From the NCBI GenBank assembly GCA_022453515.1, contig JAJNNY010000010.1, positions 434,001 through 498,000 on the forward strand: a stretch of 64,000 nt of DNA. Reading direction: 5' to 3'. The notes under the pieces are model-generated. The model did not search any database. It had not been told where the DNA came from and saw only the letters and a list, made by a program, of their open reading frames with translations. This DNA comes from Astrocystis sublimbata (lineage: Eukaryota; Ascomycota; Sordariomycetes; Xylariales; Xylariaceae). The translations under genes were made by a program, and so were the position numbers. This document shows positions 45,029-57,906 of this stretch, piece after piece (position 1 is the stretch's first letter; the number at the start of each line of letters is the position of its first letter).

Positions 45029-46630
45029 AATTGGGCGAGACCAGGAATAAGGCACGATGAGGGGATCGTGCTCTAAAACTGAAATCCCTTTTTGTAGTTG
45101 TGGGCGACGAAACGGCGGATAAAGCTTGTCGTTGAAGAAAGGGAAGAGGGAAGAAAGGCGGAAGGGTCTTTTTCAGGGCAGAAATTTTGTGCCTTCACCT
45201 ATGCCCCAAAGTTAGTACCGCCCGCGGAGTCTTAGTCGCGTGCAGGTACCTAATCTATCTAGCTGCACCTGCCTGCAAACATGAGGCCAGGACAAGCTCT
45301 CGCATTGAAGGTAAGAGGTACCTTACCCCTCCAGCTCCACCTGCCTGTGTATCACCGCTCCACTCTCGTTGAATGGAGGTGCACGCTTTGTGCCCGCCTG
45401 GGGCCTGGCAAGACCACCTGCCCAGCTGGCTTAGCTAGCAGCCAGCAGTACTGGCCACTTACGGTGGTAGGTAGCAGGTACCTAGGTAGGTACCCGACTA
45501 TTCCAATTTGCGAATGGGTTGCACCGCACTAAAATTTTATAGCTTGCAGGCGCTGTAAAAGACACTTTGCCAGCAGGGCATCGGTACCTACCTCCTCCTG
45601 GAGAATCAGGACAACCCCTCTTTTTCGATAATATTTCGACGTTCTACAAAGATTGTATTGCAGCATGTCCACTTCCTGTTCAAATACCCTTCATGCCGTA
45701 GCATTGCAAGCTTGGAACCATGCATGTGATGGAAGGATATCCTCCAAATCGTCAGTCTCGAGCAGTTGCGAACAATCTGTGAGCCCTCCTAGTACCTCCC
45801 AGCACATTTAGACCACAATCAACAATGCCAGGTGTCATGGTCGTCATGTACGTCCCTGTACGCGTGTGTAGGTGTCGAATTTATGCAGGCAGGCGTGGTC
45901 GCGCATGCAGGCATGGAGTTAATTGATTGGGCCAGTTTGGAAGAGACCGGATGACGGAGATGTAAGGTTTTTAGCAAAGTTGCAAAAATTCACTCAAGCT
46001 GAGTGAGGTTGAATAAACCTTGGATGACTCAGCTGGCTCGGAACGTTAGTAGGTGGTGTGAGCCTTAATTGTAGGGCCTGCTCGCCTAGTGACATGCTCA
46101 GGAAGAGCACATGGTGTTGGCGATTCAAAGGTTGGGGCATTAAAGCATTGCTCCCGTGCCCAGTTTCAAGGTTGCTGATGCCTCAGTGAGGGTTCCTGGA
46201 TGTCTGGCTCGCCTGGGTCCCTCGAGAGGGATTATGTAATTATCATCTTGTGCAGGCTAATTACCTCCTTCAACGTTGGCAGACATGAGCCAAACCCCAG
46301 AGCTCGGCTGGTGCCTCAGGCAAGAAGGTCAAGCTCTGGAAGCTTATCAGATTGCCGTAGGTAGCTAGTGCCCGATACCTCAGGCTAACGAATTTGAGGT
46401 GCGCAGGCGGTGCAGCCGCTAGAATGTTACCGAAGCTTCGGCTTGTGTAAGCTTGTACCCCTAAGGGCCTCGGGGGTAACGTAAAGTGGTAACCTCGCAG
46501 GCATCAGGTGGGCAGCGAGTGCCTCGAGTGCCAGAGGTCGAGTGCCACGCGAGCCAACCTTACCCTCAAGGTCGCGGGTAGCCAATAGCCCGGCGCCCGG
46601 AGTCGACTTGCTCGCACTGCGCAAAGCAGC

Positions 46631-46652
46631 CTACACCTACACCTACACCTAC
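46631..46652. repeat. CTACAC hexanucleotide microsatellite
   Basis: About three and a half copies of CTACAC in non-coding DNA. It is too short and interstitial to be a telomere remnant, and the unit differs from the fungal telomere CCCTAA. Confidence 0.6.
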
Positions 46653-47219
46653 CTGCATACCTAGTCCTAACAACCACATATATGCTTCAGTCACTCCGGT
46701 ACCCTGTAAATAAATATATTGAACAACAACCTCTACCTCCCGCAGGTGGTTTCCATCTTTCTCTTTACTTTACCGGCTCGGCTCGGCTCTGCTCGTATTC
46801 TCTCTCTCTCTCCCAGACCCAACCTGGAAGCGTACCTAGGTTAGGAAAGTTGGAGACAGCTGCGAGCTCGGCTTATTGCTTATTACGTCAAGACGCTCCG
46901 TCACAGCCATCTGCTGCTGTTCTCCGTCACAGCCAACCTACCGACCTACATACCTCCATCTCCATATCGACCTCCCACTTAAACTTTGTACTACATAGCT
47001 GGGATCTAGACAGCAGCCGCACTTGGGCTGGCTTGCAAGCGAAGACAGCATGCCCCTTTCGGCCACCACTTTGTGCAGAGGCTGTATGCGCATCCTGTAG
47101 TTGGACCAACGCAACCCGGCATCTATCTCATTTCACCGCCCCCCCCCCCCAAACGAAGCCGTCCCTGAATCCCCTCGCCCCAGAGACAGGCAGCGACTAG
47201 TCCCGGCCTTTGGCCCGCC

Positions 47220-50200
47220 ATGTTTCCCACCTTCTCGGGCTCGTCTCGCCGGCCTCGCCACGTCGACCTCAGCGGACAGCGGAATACGAACCCTTGGGCC
47301 AACTCGAGCTGGGCTCCCACTCAGTCCGGTGCCTCCAAAACCGTCGCCCAGGCCCAGGCCGAACGCGAAAGAAGACAACGTGAACGAGAGGAACTCGCCG
47401 CAGCCAAGCGTATTCAGAGGTCATGGCGGGGACACAGGGACCGCCGACAGCTCCGGCATCTGCGTCGACAAGAGTATGACACTCTGTATCGGCAGCCTCT
47501 TGATCCCATGCGCGCTCGCCAACGAGTTCATCAAGCATACCCCCTTCTGCTGGCTATGCTGGTACCATCTTGGCCGGATGACCAGCGCCGGCTTGACTTG
47601 TTCATTTCCGATCTTCTTGACCTTTCCCCGAACCACCCGCGCTCCTTGATCGACTTGACCCTGTTCAGTCCCGTGGCATGGGACCGGCTGGCGCGCCTTC
47701 TCGTAAGAGCTGTAGAGAGGTACGCCCCTGTGGCTCGTCGCACACACAGCCATGTAAAAGACCAACTGGCTAATCTACTGCCGACAGGCGTGACGAGAGC
47801 TCATCGCGGATCCTTGTCACCATTAAAAGCATCGTCACAGCTCGACCCTCTTCCGTTAAACCCGTTCTAGAATTGTATTATGTCTCTCTTGTAAGACTTG
47901 CGGATAGATATTCGGCCGCCGAAGTTTCTGCAGAAGAGGCTCAGGACCTTTTAGGTGCCATGCTCGCCCCGTTGGCACCTGAAGCAAGTAGTGGTATGTT
48001 AATGCCCCCCAGATGAAGCCTACGGCATCGCTATTGCATAGCGAGACCTATCGTGTTTTCGTCCTTCGCTCAGCTAACGGGGTATCAGGGCCTCCTGATC
48101 TAGTTTCGTATCAGAGGTTTGCTTATACTGTCTTAACCTCCCCAAAGCTTGGTCTCTTACAGCATAATATCAATAGCGTCACGTCTGTTCTTGACTTGGG
48201 CGCTCTGTCCCAAGCCATCATCCATTCTTTCTCAGCTTCGAGACTTCCCGCGACAAATGATGGGTTGCTTTGGCTTTTGGCCCATTTTGTGGCGTTGAAC
48301 CGGGCGGTGCCCGTGTCTCGAGATTCTAGATATCTCGAAGCTTTGTATCTGCAGATGGCGTTCCTGGCAACGGATATCCGATCTCGATCAAATCCTCCCG
48401 AAAGAGATAACGAATATTCGTCCGACTCCGATGAAGATACCGAAATGGAAGACTTTGCGCCATTGCCTGATTACGTGGTCGATCAGCTCCAATTCCTGGT
48501 CAACGAAGATGGTATTGCAGACCTTCTAAATCGATTTGCGTCGTAAGTCTCCAGCAACACGGCTTTTGCCCGTCAACTAATGTGAGAAAGCACTGTCTCC
48601 ACCACCACCCACATCTCCGAAGACACAAGTCTGCTCGCAGGATATACTCTTGTCCTGTTGCGATGCTTCCCTACCTATGCGGATGATATAAAAATGCGCA
48701 TCTTTCAAGGCGATATTAAGATCGTCGATGATGAAAACGTTACAGCCCTGCCATCTGTCAAGTTTTTCTGGCACGCGGCCTCCAAGACCGATATATTTGC
48801 AACTATCTCGCAGCAAGCAAGAGCCCGGGAGCAGCCTGCCTCTCTTTTGGCACTTCTAAAGCAAGACTCGATACAAAATATAGGATGGCGAACCTTGCTA
48901 CTATTTCTAGAGTTGTATAATTTTCTGCTCCGTGTCACTGATGATGAGGACTTTTTGCCTCGCGAGACAGATATAGCCGCACAACAGAGCCAAGCTACGC
49001 GGAGGATTCGTGCCAGCAGCTTGAACTTGGATGAGCTCAAAAGCCTTGCCAATTTCCTTAAGTATCTGGCCTTTCCATTGTATTACAGCCTGCTCGATAT
49101 CACGCGGTCTGGGCCCACCTCCGAGCGTCTAGATGCTATGCTAGGCGTCGGCCCGGCGCGCCCTCGGTCGGATGACACGAAGAATCCCTTGCCCGCGATT
49201 GGGGGTATTATTGGTATGGATATCCTGGGTCTCAGAGACTTAGTATCGTCCGCCTTGCACGCCTTATACGAACGAGATTCGAGAAGACGCTTCTTTCCCC
49301 AGGACTTCTGGCTGATGACATCGAAGTTTGACATGAACGTTTTCATGAATGCCGTCGTTTTAGAAGAACTACGAAATGATGAATCGTCTGACGAGGAGGA
49401 AGAAGAAGAAGCTGATGATGGGGACCTTGCTCCTACCAGATCTCATAATCTTGCCGGTGGCTGGCTTTCTAGATCCACGGATCGCCGACGACTTCGAACG
49501 GCACAGTCTGACGAATTCCGGAGTTCGATCGGACCTAAGCTGGAGGTCCTTCGCAATATGCCATTTGCAATTCCTTTTGAGGTCAGGGTTCAAATATTTC
49601 GACAATTCGTTCACATAGATAAATCTAAGCGCCGAGGAGGTCATGTCGATCCCGATCGGTGGCGACTTGCCGTCTTAGCGGGCGAAGACCTCCAAGGCGA
49701 CCCGGATTCCCTTAGGAGGCAGTATTTGGGTCGCCACAATGCTACAGTTGCTCGTGGGAGAGTGTTCGACGACGCATTTGATCAATTCTATCCCTTGGGC
49801 GAGGGACTCAAAGAGCCTATTCAAATCACATTTGTGGACCAGTTTGACCAGCCAGAAGCTGGTATTGATGGTGGTGGTGTCACAAAAGAGTTTCTTTTAA
49901 GTGTGACCAACGATGCCTTCAATCCGGAACGCAACGATAAGAAAGCATTTTTCGTCTCCAACGATCAAAATCTGCTTTATCCTAATCCTTCGATGTTTGA
50001 TGACATGGCCGCAAGCCTGCAAAGTCACGGCATCTTCGAAGGTAGTGGCGAATGGAAAGAATCAATGAATGATTTGGTAAAGCGTTACGAGTTCGTCGGC
50101 CGTATAGTCGGCAAATGCATGTATGAGGGAATCTTGATCGACATCTCATTCGCCGGGTTTTTCCTTCTCAAATGGGCTTCATCGGGACAGAGTACATCGA

Positions 50201-50934
50201 ATGATTATCGAGCAAATCTAAACGACCTTCGAGACCTCGATCCCGAGCTCTATCAAGGTTTGATGAGCTTGAAGAACTATCCAGGCGACGTTGCGGATTT
50301 GTCGCTTGACTTCACCATCGCAGATTCGGTCTGGGATCCGTCGGGCCATCGACGCACTATCACGCGACCATTGAGGAAAGACGGGGCCAGCATGCCGGTC
50401 ACAAACAGGGATCGTCCACTCTACATATCCTACGTCGCGAACCATCGACTAGTCGCACAACAGTACAGACAGACGAAGGCTTTCCTTCGTGGGCTAGGCA
50501 CGATTATCAACCCGTCTTGGCTCTCCATGTTCAACCAGTCGGAGCTCCAGCGACTTGTTGGCGGCGACAGTTCCGAGATAGACGTCGAGGATCTGCGACA
50601 AAACACCTCCTACTCGGGCATTTACGCCATAGGCGATGACGGCCAAGAACATCCCACAATCCGCCTCTTTTGGAACGTCATGAAGACGTTGAAAGATTCG
50701 GAACGCAGAGATGTGTTAAAATACGTAACCTCGACGCCGCGCGGTCCTCTCCTGGGCTTTTCCCAGCTGAAACCTCAGTTCAGTATCAGAGATGGTGGCA
50801 CAGACGAGGAGCGACTCCCTAGTACCAGCACGTGTGTCAATCTGCTCAAACTCCCAGTCTATAAGTCGGCTGCGTTGCTGAAGGCGAAGCTGCTGTATGC
50901 TGTGCAGTCTGGTGCGGGCTTTGACCTCAGCTGA
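47220..50934 (+). CDS. HUL5: HECT-type E3 ubiquitin ligase, Hul5/UBE3C type
   Basis: Ubiquitin ligase whose yeast and human relatives extend chains on proteasome-bound substrates. Predicted 1172 residues in four exons: 47220-47719, 47788-47993, 48074-48542 and 48591-50934. The total is divisible by three. The start MFPTFSGSSRRPRHVDLSGQ is the family's typical N terminus. An IQ motif follows (AAKRIQRSWRGHRDRRQLR, near residues 60-80). The middle is helical, with an acidic patch (SSDSDEDTEMEDF). The HECT domain covers the last 380 residues or so: FVDQFDQPEAGIDGGGVTKE, GRIVGKCMYEGILIDISFAG, and the catalytic cysteine in STSTCVNLLKLP, about residue 1140. That is 32 residues before the end, as expected. 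The second intron (47994-48073, GTATGT to GCTCAG) was chosen because it is the only canonical pair that keeps frame. A nearby CATAG acceptor does not. Confidence 0.93.
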
Positions 50935-51921
50935 GCATGTGGCGCTCACCCGGTTTGCATAAGTGCGGTATGTTTGAATGAGCAATTCTTCTCACCTTAG
51001 TTTTCTTCAATCTGTGTGCATGGTGTACAGTGTTTGGTGCAATGGGAAACATAGAACTGTTGAATGGTCAATTCTGAAGCGAAATTGGAGTGGTCTTTTT
51101 CGTTGAATTTCCCCCGGGATGACGAAGCAAATGAATTGATGAGGAGACATGGCCTGAAAGGCGGTCGTTCACCGGTTGCTGGCAATATCACGTCATCTTC
51201 GGGTTATTTGTAAAAAGGAAGGTCTCGCCCTAGTTAACCGAACTCTAGTCGACTGCCAGGTTTACATCAAAAAGTTTTGATGTCTCGTCATGAACTTGGT
51301 ACGATAGAGAAGAACAGTCGACCTCAGCTCAGGCTTTATGTGGCCGTCTTAGGTGTTCTCTTAGAGAATTATTGGTCCGTTCTATTTGCAGGCTTGGTCC
51401 ATGTATGGGCGAGTGCGTGTTGCTGCTATGTACATGTCCTGAAAACGCCGTGGTTGGCTCAGAACTTGCCTGATAAGACAATGAATAGCAAGCAACATTT
51501 CGGTGCCTTGGTGTGCCCTCAAGCTCAATATGCAGATCGGGCATAATGAGAACTTACAAAGTCGCTGGTCACTATAGCGGTATCAACGCTATAGGGTCAC
51601 AATTCGAATATACGGACAGATGGACGCGAGACTGCCCTCTAGGGTAATGTATGTCATACACTATGCGACACAGGGATAACGCGAAGGGCACCGTGTTGGA
51701 ATGTATTTTCGTAATTTCGTGCGATCTAGAAAACACTATGCCGTCTGAAGTATACTTCCAATGGCATTGGAAGGGGTGAGACCATTCCTCTCATCACGTT
51801 TCTACGCGAATGTAGCTATGCCGATATCGCGACATGTATGCATGTCTGCGTCACCACAAGTACTCCAGATTCTATCGTAGATGGCGCTCCCTCAACCCGT
51901 CCATATTATAAATGCGATGAT
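50935..51921. other. Convergent intergenic region, HECT gene to NTF2
   Basis: About 1 kb holding the 3' flanks of the HECT gene (plus) and NTF2 (minus). No coding region is supported. Confidence 0.5.
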
Positions 51922-52714
51922 CTAACCGTAGACGAGCTTGAAGAGGTCGTTGTGGCAGAAGACTCCCTTCTCGTCCATGGAGATGAGGAAGGACTGGGTG
52001 AAGTTCATGGGCGCGTCGCCTTCGGTCAGCTGGTCGATAAGAAAGGTTATGTTAGTACGAGACGAGGAATCAACACGTAATGCGGTGCGCAGGGGGGCTG
52101 CGAAATGAACGCACCTGAAGGAGGCCAGTGACGAGGACGATGACGAAGCCGCCGGGGACTCTCTGGGCGTTGGTGGTGGTGATCTGGTGCTTCGCGGTCT
52201 TCAGGAAATCCTCCTGTTGTCGTAGATGTTAGCGCGGCCCAGCCCAGCAATTGTCTCTCTCATGCATCGACTGCACCGATGAGGGAAGGGGGTCGGCCGT
52301 ACAGTCCACTTCGTTCCGATGGCCTGGACACCCTGCATCGTGTTGGACTCGAAGGTGAGGGTCGAGTGTTCTCGCTGGAGTAGCAGGCGGTCAGCAGAGG
52401 CGTTCTGACGATCACAGATCCTGGCCAGGAGGGGGAGGACGGCAGGGGGCGGCGCATTACGTAGAAGTACTCGACAAAGCTCTTGCGGTCTGCCTGGAAG
52501 TCGGCATAGTACTTGGCCGCAAACTGGGCTGCGGAAGGAGGGCGTCGTCAGTGTTGTCGCTCCTGTCGCAGATCGCTGGACGCAAATGGGGAAAAGTCGG
52601 GGGCCGACATACCTGCGATCTCCTCGGGCGCAAGACCTGTTGGCGGCGCGTATTAGCATGGCACGGCGCCGACGAGCGGGCGGGAGGGGTAGGTAGGTTG
52701 GACTTACTCTCCAT
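51922..52714 (-). CDS. NTF2: Nuclear transport factor 2
   Basis: Small homodimeric carrier that brings Ran-GDP into the nucleus through the pore. Reconstructed by hand from six minus-strand exons: 52708-52714 (7 nt), 52613-52636 (24 nt), 52461-52528, 52303-52374, 52115-52213 and 51922-52029. They total 378 nt, giving 125 residues, the usual size of NTF2. The spliced protein reads MESLAPEEIAAQ, then FAAKYYADFQADRKSFVEYF, then HSTLTFESNTMQGVQAIGTK. It continues with QRVPGGFVIVLVTGLLQ and MNFTQSFLIS, and ends HNDLFKLVYG. These are the conserved blocks of the fold, including the Phe/Tyr-rich cone and the Ran-binding hydrophobic cavity. All five introns are GT-AG and the phases match. Because exons 1 and 2 are tiny, single-frame reading shows only scattered fragments here. 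Identification is secure. Confidence 0.95.
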
Positions 52715-53876
52715 GGTGGTATGTGTTGGGGAGGGGGGCGACGAAGAGGCCTTTTTGTGAAAAGAACGGAGGGTTGGGGGGAGGTGTAGACGGGTATGGG
52801 AAGTGAAGATGTTGGCCCGAGAAGAAGGGGGTTCGGTGTTGGAATTTGTCGAACGACGCCAGGTGGAAGTGAGGCTACCCGCAACTTCCTGACTTTCTGC
52901 GAGCGATGTGTACCTAATCTCAGGCTGGAACGCTACGAGATATGTACCGGAGGGGCCTGATGAGGAATAGTTCTGAGTACTGCTGTCACAGTGTCGCTTC
53001 TCTCTAGAATGGATGTACCCGTTACTCAGGTGTTGAATGCACGCTTGTATTGAGCGGAATCGAGAGCCCCTAGCCGTAGGTACACGTACCTCCTAGTAGA
53101 ACAAAACAGTTAAGGTGTTGGCGCTTCTGGCGGGGTAAGCTTTGGAGGGGTGGCGGGGGATTCGTCACAGCTGAAGCGAATCTCATTGGGCTCCATGGGC
53201 CGGGTCTTGGCGCCTTGATAGATCGGGTTTCACAGTGCTCGCGATACCTAATCTCAGGTGCGAGCACTGTACCAGCCTATCTACTTGCCCCCCTGCCAGC
53301 CCAAGCGCCGACCTGGCATCCTGGTTAGATCACTAAAGTGAAGCTGCAGACCCAGCACGGGCATCTGCATAGAATGCATCGAACCGTATTAACCCCTATG
53401 GCGGGCCCGGGCCCGGCATTCAGCGGGTGCCCAGGTGAGGTCCATTCCCCTGCCCTCAGCGACGATAGCCGCGGTTCAGTTGTTTTGAGGCAAGTTGCAA
53501 CATGACGTCCCAACAAACCTCATTGTACTTTAGGTACCTACTTCTAGGTAGCAGGTCTACTCCCCCTTCATTGTAATATCAACATTTTCTAAATACCCTA
53601 TCTATTCTTGGGTGCTAAACAAAGCCATTATATGTTATGTGCATGAGGGCAATTGGCACTCAATTGAGCTGCAGTCCGCCTGCTCCTACCTTCTATAACC
53701 ATTTCGCGTTTGCATTTCCAGCCATGTACATGCAGCAACCCTCCGTTCAAGGCCAATCTGTGCTTGGAAGAATGTGGCCGGCTAGACACAAACCAATTTC
53801 GAGATAATACTGGTCTTACGAGGATTTCAAGACTCTGTGCTAAGCTACTGGCTCGGATACAGGACCCTCCCTCATC
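52715..53876. other. Divergent promoter region, NTF2 and DUF2421 gene
   Basis: 1.2 kb with no supported gene. Contains TAGGTACCTACTTCTAGGTA at 53531-53550. The NTF2 leader on the minus strand is rich in C and A near 52715-52800. Confidence 0.5.
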
Positions 53877-56800
53877 ATGGACACTCATCGAGGCGACTCC
53901 TCTGGGGCTACTTACAATGTTGATAACAACGCCAGCGGGGAACATCGCATGAATAGAATCATATCACGCTCCTTTCATCGTCGGAACAGCAGGGGCAGAA
54001 TCCACGCTCGTTCTAACTCTGTCACGTCGTTGGACAGGGTATTCGATACTCACGGCTCGGACGAGCCATCTATTCCAATCGCGACAGCTCCATCTTTGAC
54101 CGCAGAGGAGAAGAACTTTATCGAGACCACGCATGGCATACTCGAGAGACGAGACGGCTTTTTTGACGCCGTCTTTCTTCCTCCCGAAGACGTCGATCAC
54201 CTGGCTCTCAAGAAGCAGGCCGAGAAGACGCTGCCACTGGCATATAGCAAGAAGCATCCTCTTTCTCTGACCCATTTCTTCCCAAGGCAGTTCCATGAAG
54301 CCTGGGGTGTGATCCGCAGAGTAGCCACTACGAGGTCGGGTATAAAGCTGACAAAGTCGTTCCTCGGATTTTTCATCGCTTACATCCTTTGTCTCGTCCC
54401 TGCCACCCGTGAGAGATTCGGCCGCTATTATTATATCATGGCCATTTCTGCCATTCTCAACCACCCCGGCCGAACACTTGGAGCCCAGGTCGATGGAACT
54501 GTGCTTACCGTGCTCGGGACTCTGACGGGCCTCGGTTGGGGCGCCGTTGCGCTATGGGTATCAACTGCCACAACCACAGCACAAGCGACATATGGCGCCA
54601 TTCTCGGAGCATTCCTCTTTGTTTTTATTTTTGTCATTGCATGTCTCCGTTCCTATTATATCCGAACATATCAGTTCGTCATTTGTGCCGGCATTGCTAT
54701 CTCCTACACATGCCTCGCAGAAATATCCGGGACTGAAGTCACCTGGATAAAGCTACTGAATTATGGAATTCCGTGGCTCATCGGTCAAGCTATCAACCTG
54801 GTCATATGCAGCACTGTGATTCCTGATGCCGGATCTCGCCCACTGGCTGTTGGACTAAACCAGATATTCAATACAATGCTGGTTTGTCTTGGTAAATCTT
54901 GGTGCAATGTTCTCGTGCTAAGCTACCTATAGGACGGCATCCCACCGGTCCGAGATTCTGTAAGAATCAGAAGGCGGCTAGTCCAGGCATTCGTAAGCAT
55001 GTCCCAGGTCCATAGAGACCTGACAATCGACTTTTCTATCACCAAGCTACACCCAAAAGATGTTCTGATGCTTCGAAATTCAGTACAAGCCGTAATTCGG
55101 ACGCTTTGTAAGTGTTATGCGTTTTCTACCCTGTTATTGCGTACATCATATTCGTGGTGAATCACTGAGAATTTTTGACGTCGCCATGGCCGTCTAATTG
55201 AGTGCTTTATCGATTCAGCTGACCGATCGTGTTACAGTAAGTCTGAAGACCGAAATTAGGCTATCTAAACCTTCAACAGGTGAGGTGTCAGACCAGCACG
55301 ACTCATCTCACCAGGAGCTTGCCGAATTCGTAATCGACATGGACAAGAACGCTTGCGTGCCATGTAAAACCCCTGGCCATCGCGAGATCGTTGATTTTGT
55401 CACCAATAGCCTGGCAACGCCAACCGAGGACCTACTACAATCGATGAAGTTTGCCTTGCGAACTTGCAATGCAGCCTTGATGGACATATGCGGGCATCGG
55501 CGGTATCTGGGTCCCCCTTATGACGTATCAAGCGATCTTAGTAGCGCTCTAGCCAATTTACGAGAGCACATTACCGCGTTCGATAGTCGACAAAACCAAG
55601 TATTGTCCAGCGAAAGACTATTACACACATGTGCTAGATCCCCTGATGTTCTCAAAATATTTGCCTTTTCCCGCCCGATTCACCAAGCATCTACTGCAAT
55701 TGAAGCTCTCGTGAATCAGCTGGATGAGGTGCAGCAGAGACAACCCAAACACTTTCAATTCCACTTGCCTGGCTATCCCATTCGAAAAGCCATTCATCGA
55801 ACCAATCCTCAAGTCCGTCATGACAGAGGCGGTGTTACAGCTGGTTAGTAGCGGGGAATAACATTGTACGGTCTTCAATCTGCTAATATCACTAGGTTCA
55901 TATTTCAGAAGTCTCAACGATATAGCTAAGATGATCGAGAGGATCAAGTCTCGAGAGTTCCGTCCAGTATCACGAAAAGGGACATCTGCCGATAATTACC
56001 CTCTGACATCCGTAGAGACAATGACCGCCGATGACCTCACCAACGACTCGAATTCAAGGGAAACTCGCCTCCGCCATCGAATCTGGGCTCTTCTTCATCG
56101 TTTACAAGGGTTTGAAACACGTTTTGGACTCAAGACAGCTCTCGTCACCACTTTACTGGCGCTTCCTGGATACTTATCGCAGAGTCATGCCTGGTGGGAA
56201 CGGTATGAGGGGTGGTGGAGTGTGGTTATGGGTTGGTTGATATTGGGTCCTCGGTGAGATCAATATCCTCAGTGATAATGATACCATTCTAACAAAAGCA
56301 TATATAGGACTGGTGGTAATGTGCAGGACCTTTTTGCTAGATCGTTCTGTGCAATCCTCGGCTCCCTATGGGCCGGTCTAGCATTTGCAGCCAGTAACGG
56401 AAATCCATACATCATGGCAGTGTTCGCTGCAATATTCGTATGTATTATTTCCACTATTAGTACCATTCTCTCACCCATTACTTGTCGCACCCCTTAATCT
56501 TCAGCTTTGATACAGCTCCGTATTGGGGAGTTGAAGGAGTGGTCCGGGCTGCTACTTCAGTAACTCAACACTGTTTCATAGACTTACATATACTAACTTA
56601 CTTGTCCTTCGCAGATGTTGCCCATGATGTACAGGTATACTCAAAGCACACACCCCGTAAGCAAATTTAGGCTCCTCCAGCATGACTACCACTGACAACA
56701 TTACAGAGGTCAGGGTTAGTCGGCTGCATTGCTTTTACAGTGATATCTCTGTCCGAAATAAATCTACCCAATGGCAACCCAAGGGACGAAATACAGTCGC

Positions 56801-57906
56801 CTGTAAATGGAGTAGGGCAGCCGACGGTGGCGCGCGTCTTAGTAATAAGAGCTGCCGCAATGGTTTTTGGGGTTGTTGTTGCAATTCTCATCAATTGGAC
56901 TCTATGGCCCTTCGTTGCGCGTCATGACCTCCGCAAGGGACTGGCGTCGATGATATTCAATTGCAGCATCGTATACAGAAGTCAGTAACCTCCAGGTGCT
57001 CTCTAACATTACAGTATTTAATGCGAAAATTACAGGTACCATCTCGAGATATGTATACTACGAAGAAGGAAATGTACCTACTAAATCAGACATTGAAGCC
57101 TCGGAAATTCTCGAGGGACGGTTGAGGGAAGGGTTTGTACGACTCAGGCAATTACTGGTACAGAATCCCATCTCACACAATGGGCTTCGAATACTGATTT
57201 CCATAGGCCCTCACGCGCCATGAAATTCGTTTGCGAGCGCCTTTTGACCCCTTGCCGTATTCAGCGCTTATTAGGTCAGTAATTTGGAGGCTTTTTTTTG
57301 TCTTGTGCTCATGGTACGAGTTAGAAAAACATTCTTGTCATGCAGTTTTCCTGAAATCTTTTTGAAGTTCCCTCATGTCACAATTGCGTGAGCTAGCGCT
57401 AGCTAATCTTGCCATCCTTCATAGTGCATGTGAGCAATTCTTTGATCATCTTGTCACTGTACGACAGTCATCCGTATTCTATCACCCGAACTTCATCGGA
57501 GGCAAATCTGAAGCGGCCATGGAACTTCTTGCATACAGGCGAGATGAGATCGCCACGGTCCTGACGTTACTCTATACCCTGTCTGGCGCACTGCGTGCCA
57601 ATCGACCTGTACCGGTGAGTCCTTCCATCACTCAGCCTTGTCCATCCATCTCTCCCAGATTCTAATTCGGTCGCCTAGAAATATCTCCCGAACGCAGCTG
57701 TTGCTCGGAAGCGTCTGCTCGATCGGATGCTCCAGTTAGAGAGAAAACACTCCGTCAGAGAAAAGTACAGCACGGAAGAAAGCCGGAAGGCGAGTACCCT
57801 GGGGCGAATATACAGTTACTCCTTCAATGATAGCTTGACGGGCTGTGTGGAGCAGGTGAAGCAGCTGGAGAAGTATACGAAGATAGTTGTTGGGGAGCAG
57901 GGGTAA
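53877..57906 (+). CDS. ArAE_2/DUF2421 membrane protein (FUSC-like, Bre4-type)
   Basis: Predicted 1065-residue polytopic membrane protein of the aromatic-acid-exporter-like family, whose members include brefeldin-A-sensitivity proteins. Eleven exons: 53877-54881, 54933-55107, 55238-55843, 55896-56253, 56308-56437, 56615-56656, 56707-56980, 57036-57157, 57207-57274, 57425-57614 and 57679-57906. All junctions are GT-AG, several with CTAAC or CTAAT branch points; the total is divisible by three. The N terminus is basic and disordered. A first membrane block spans about residues 150-320 (FLGFFIAYILCLVP, YYYIMAISAILNHPGRTLGA). After TNPQVRHDRGGVTAG a second block begins near 685 (ALVTTLLALPGYLSQ, WWSVVMGWLILGPRTGGNVQ, NPYIMAVFAAIFMLPMMYRY). 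The cytoplasmic DUF2421 part follows (YYEEGNVPTKSDIE, SEILEGRLREGFVRLRQLL, LRAPFDPLPYSALI). Substrate and direction of transport are unknown. The FAD oxidoreductase 1.5 kb downstream is on the same strand. The start at 53877 could instead be the Met at 53949. Confidence 0.92.

Larger units (their letters stand above)
44526..47219. other. Divergent promoter region of PAB1 and the HECT gene
   Basis: 2.7 kb between two start codons pointing apart. The left 500 bp look like the PAB1 leader, with an intron and an A-rich stretch (both listed). TACCTAGGTA-like words cluster at 45477-45494. CTACAC repeats lie at 46631-46652, and a 12-C run at 47139-47150 is 70 bp before the HECT start codon. No other gene is supported. 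Confidence 0.5.

Noticed and set aside
46631..46652. Telomere-like repeat
   Set aside because: The unit is CTACAC, not the CCCTAA of fungal telomeres, and only about three copies exist.
47994..48073. Possible frameshift or GC-AG intron in the HECT gene
   Set aside because: The CATAG acceptor at 48041 does not keep frame, but GTATGT at 47994 with GCTCAG ending at 48073 does. No anomaly is needed.
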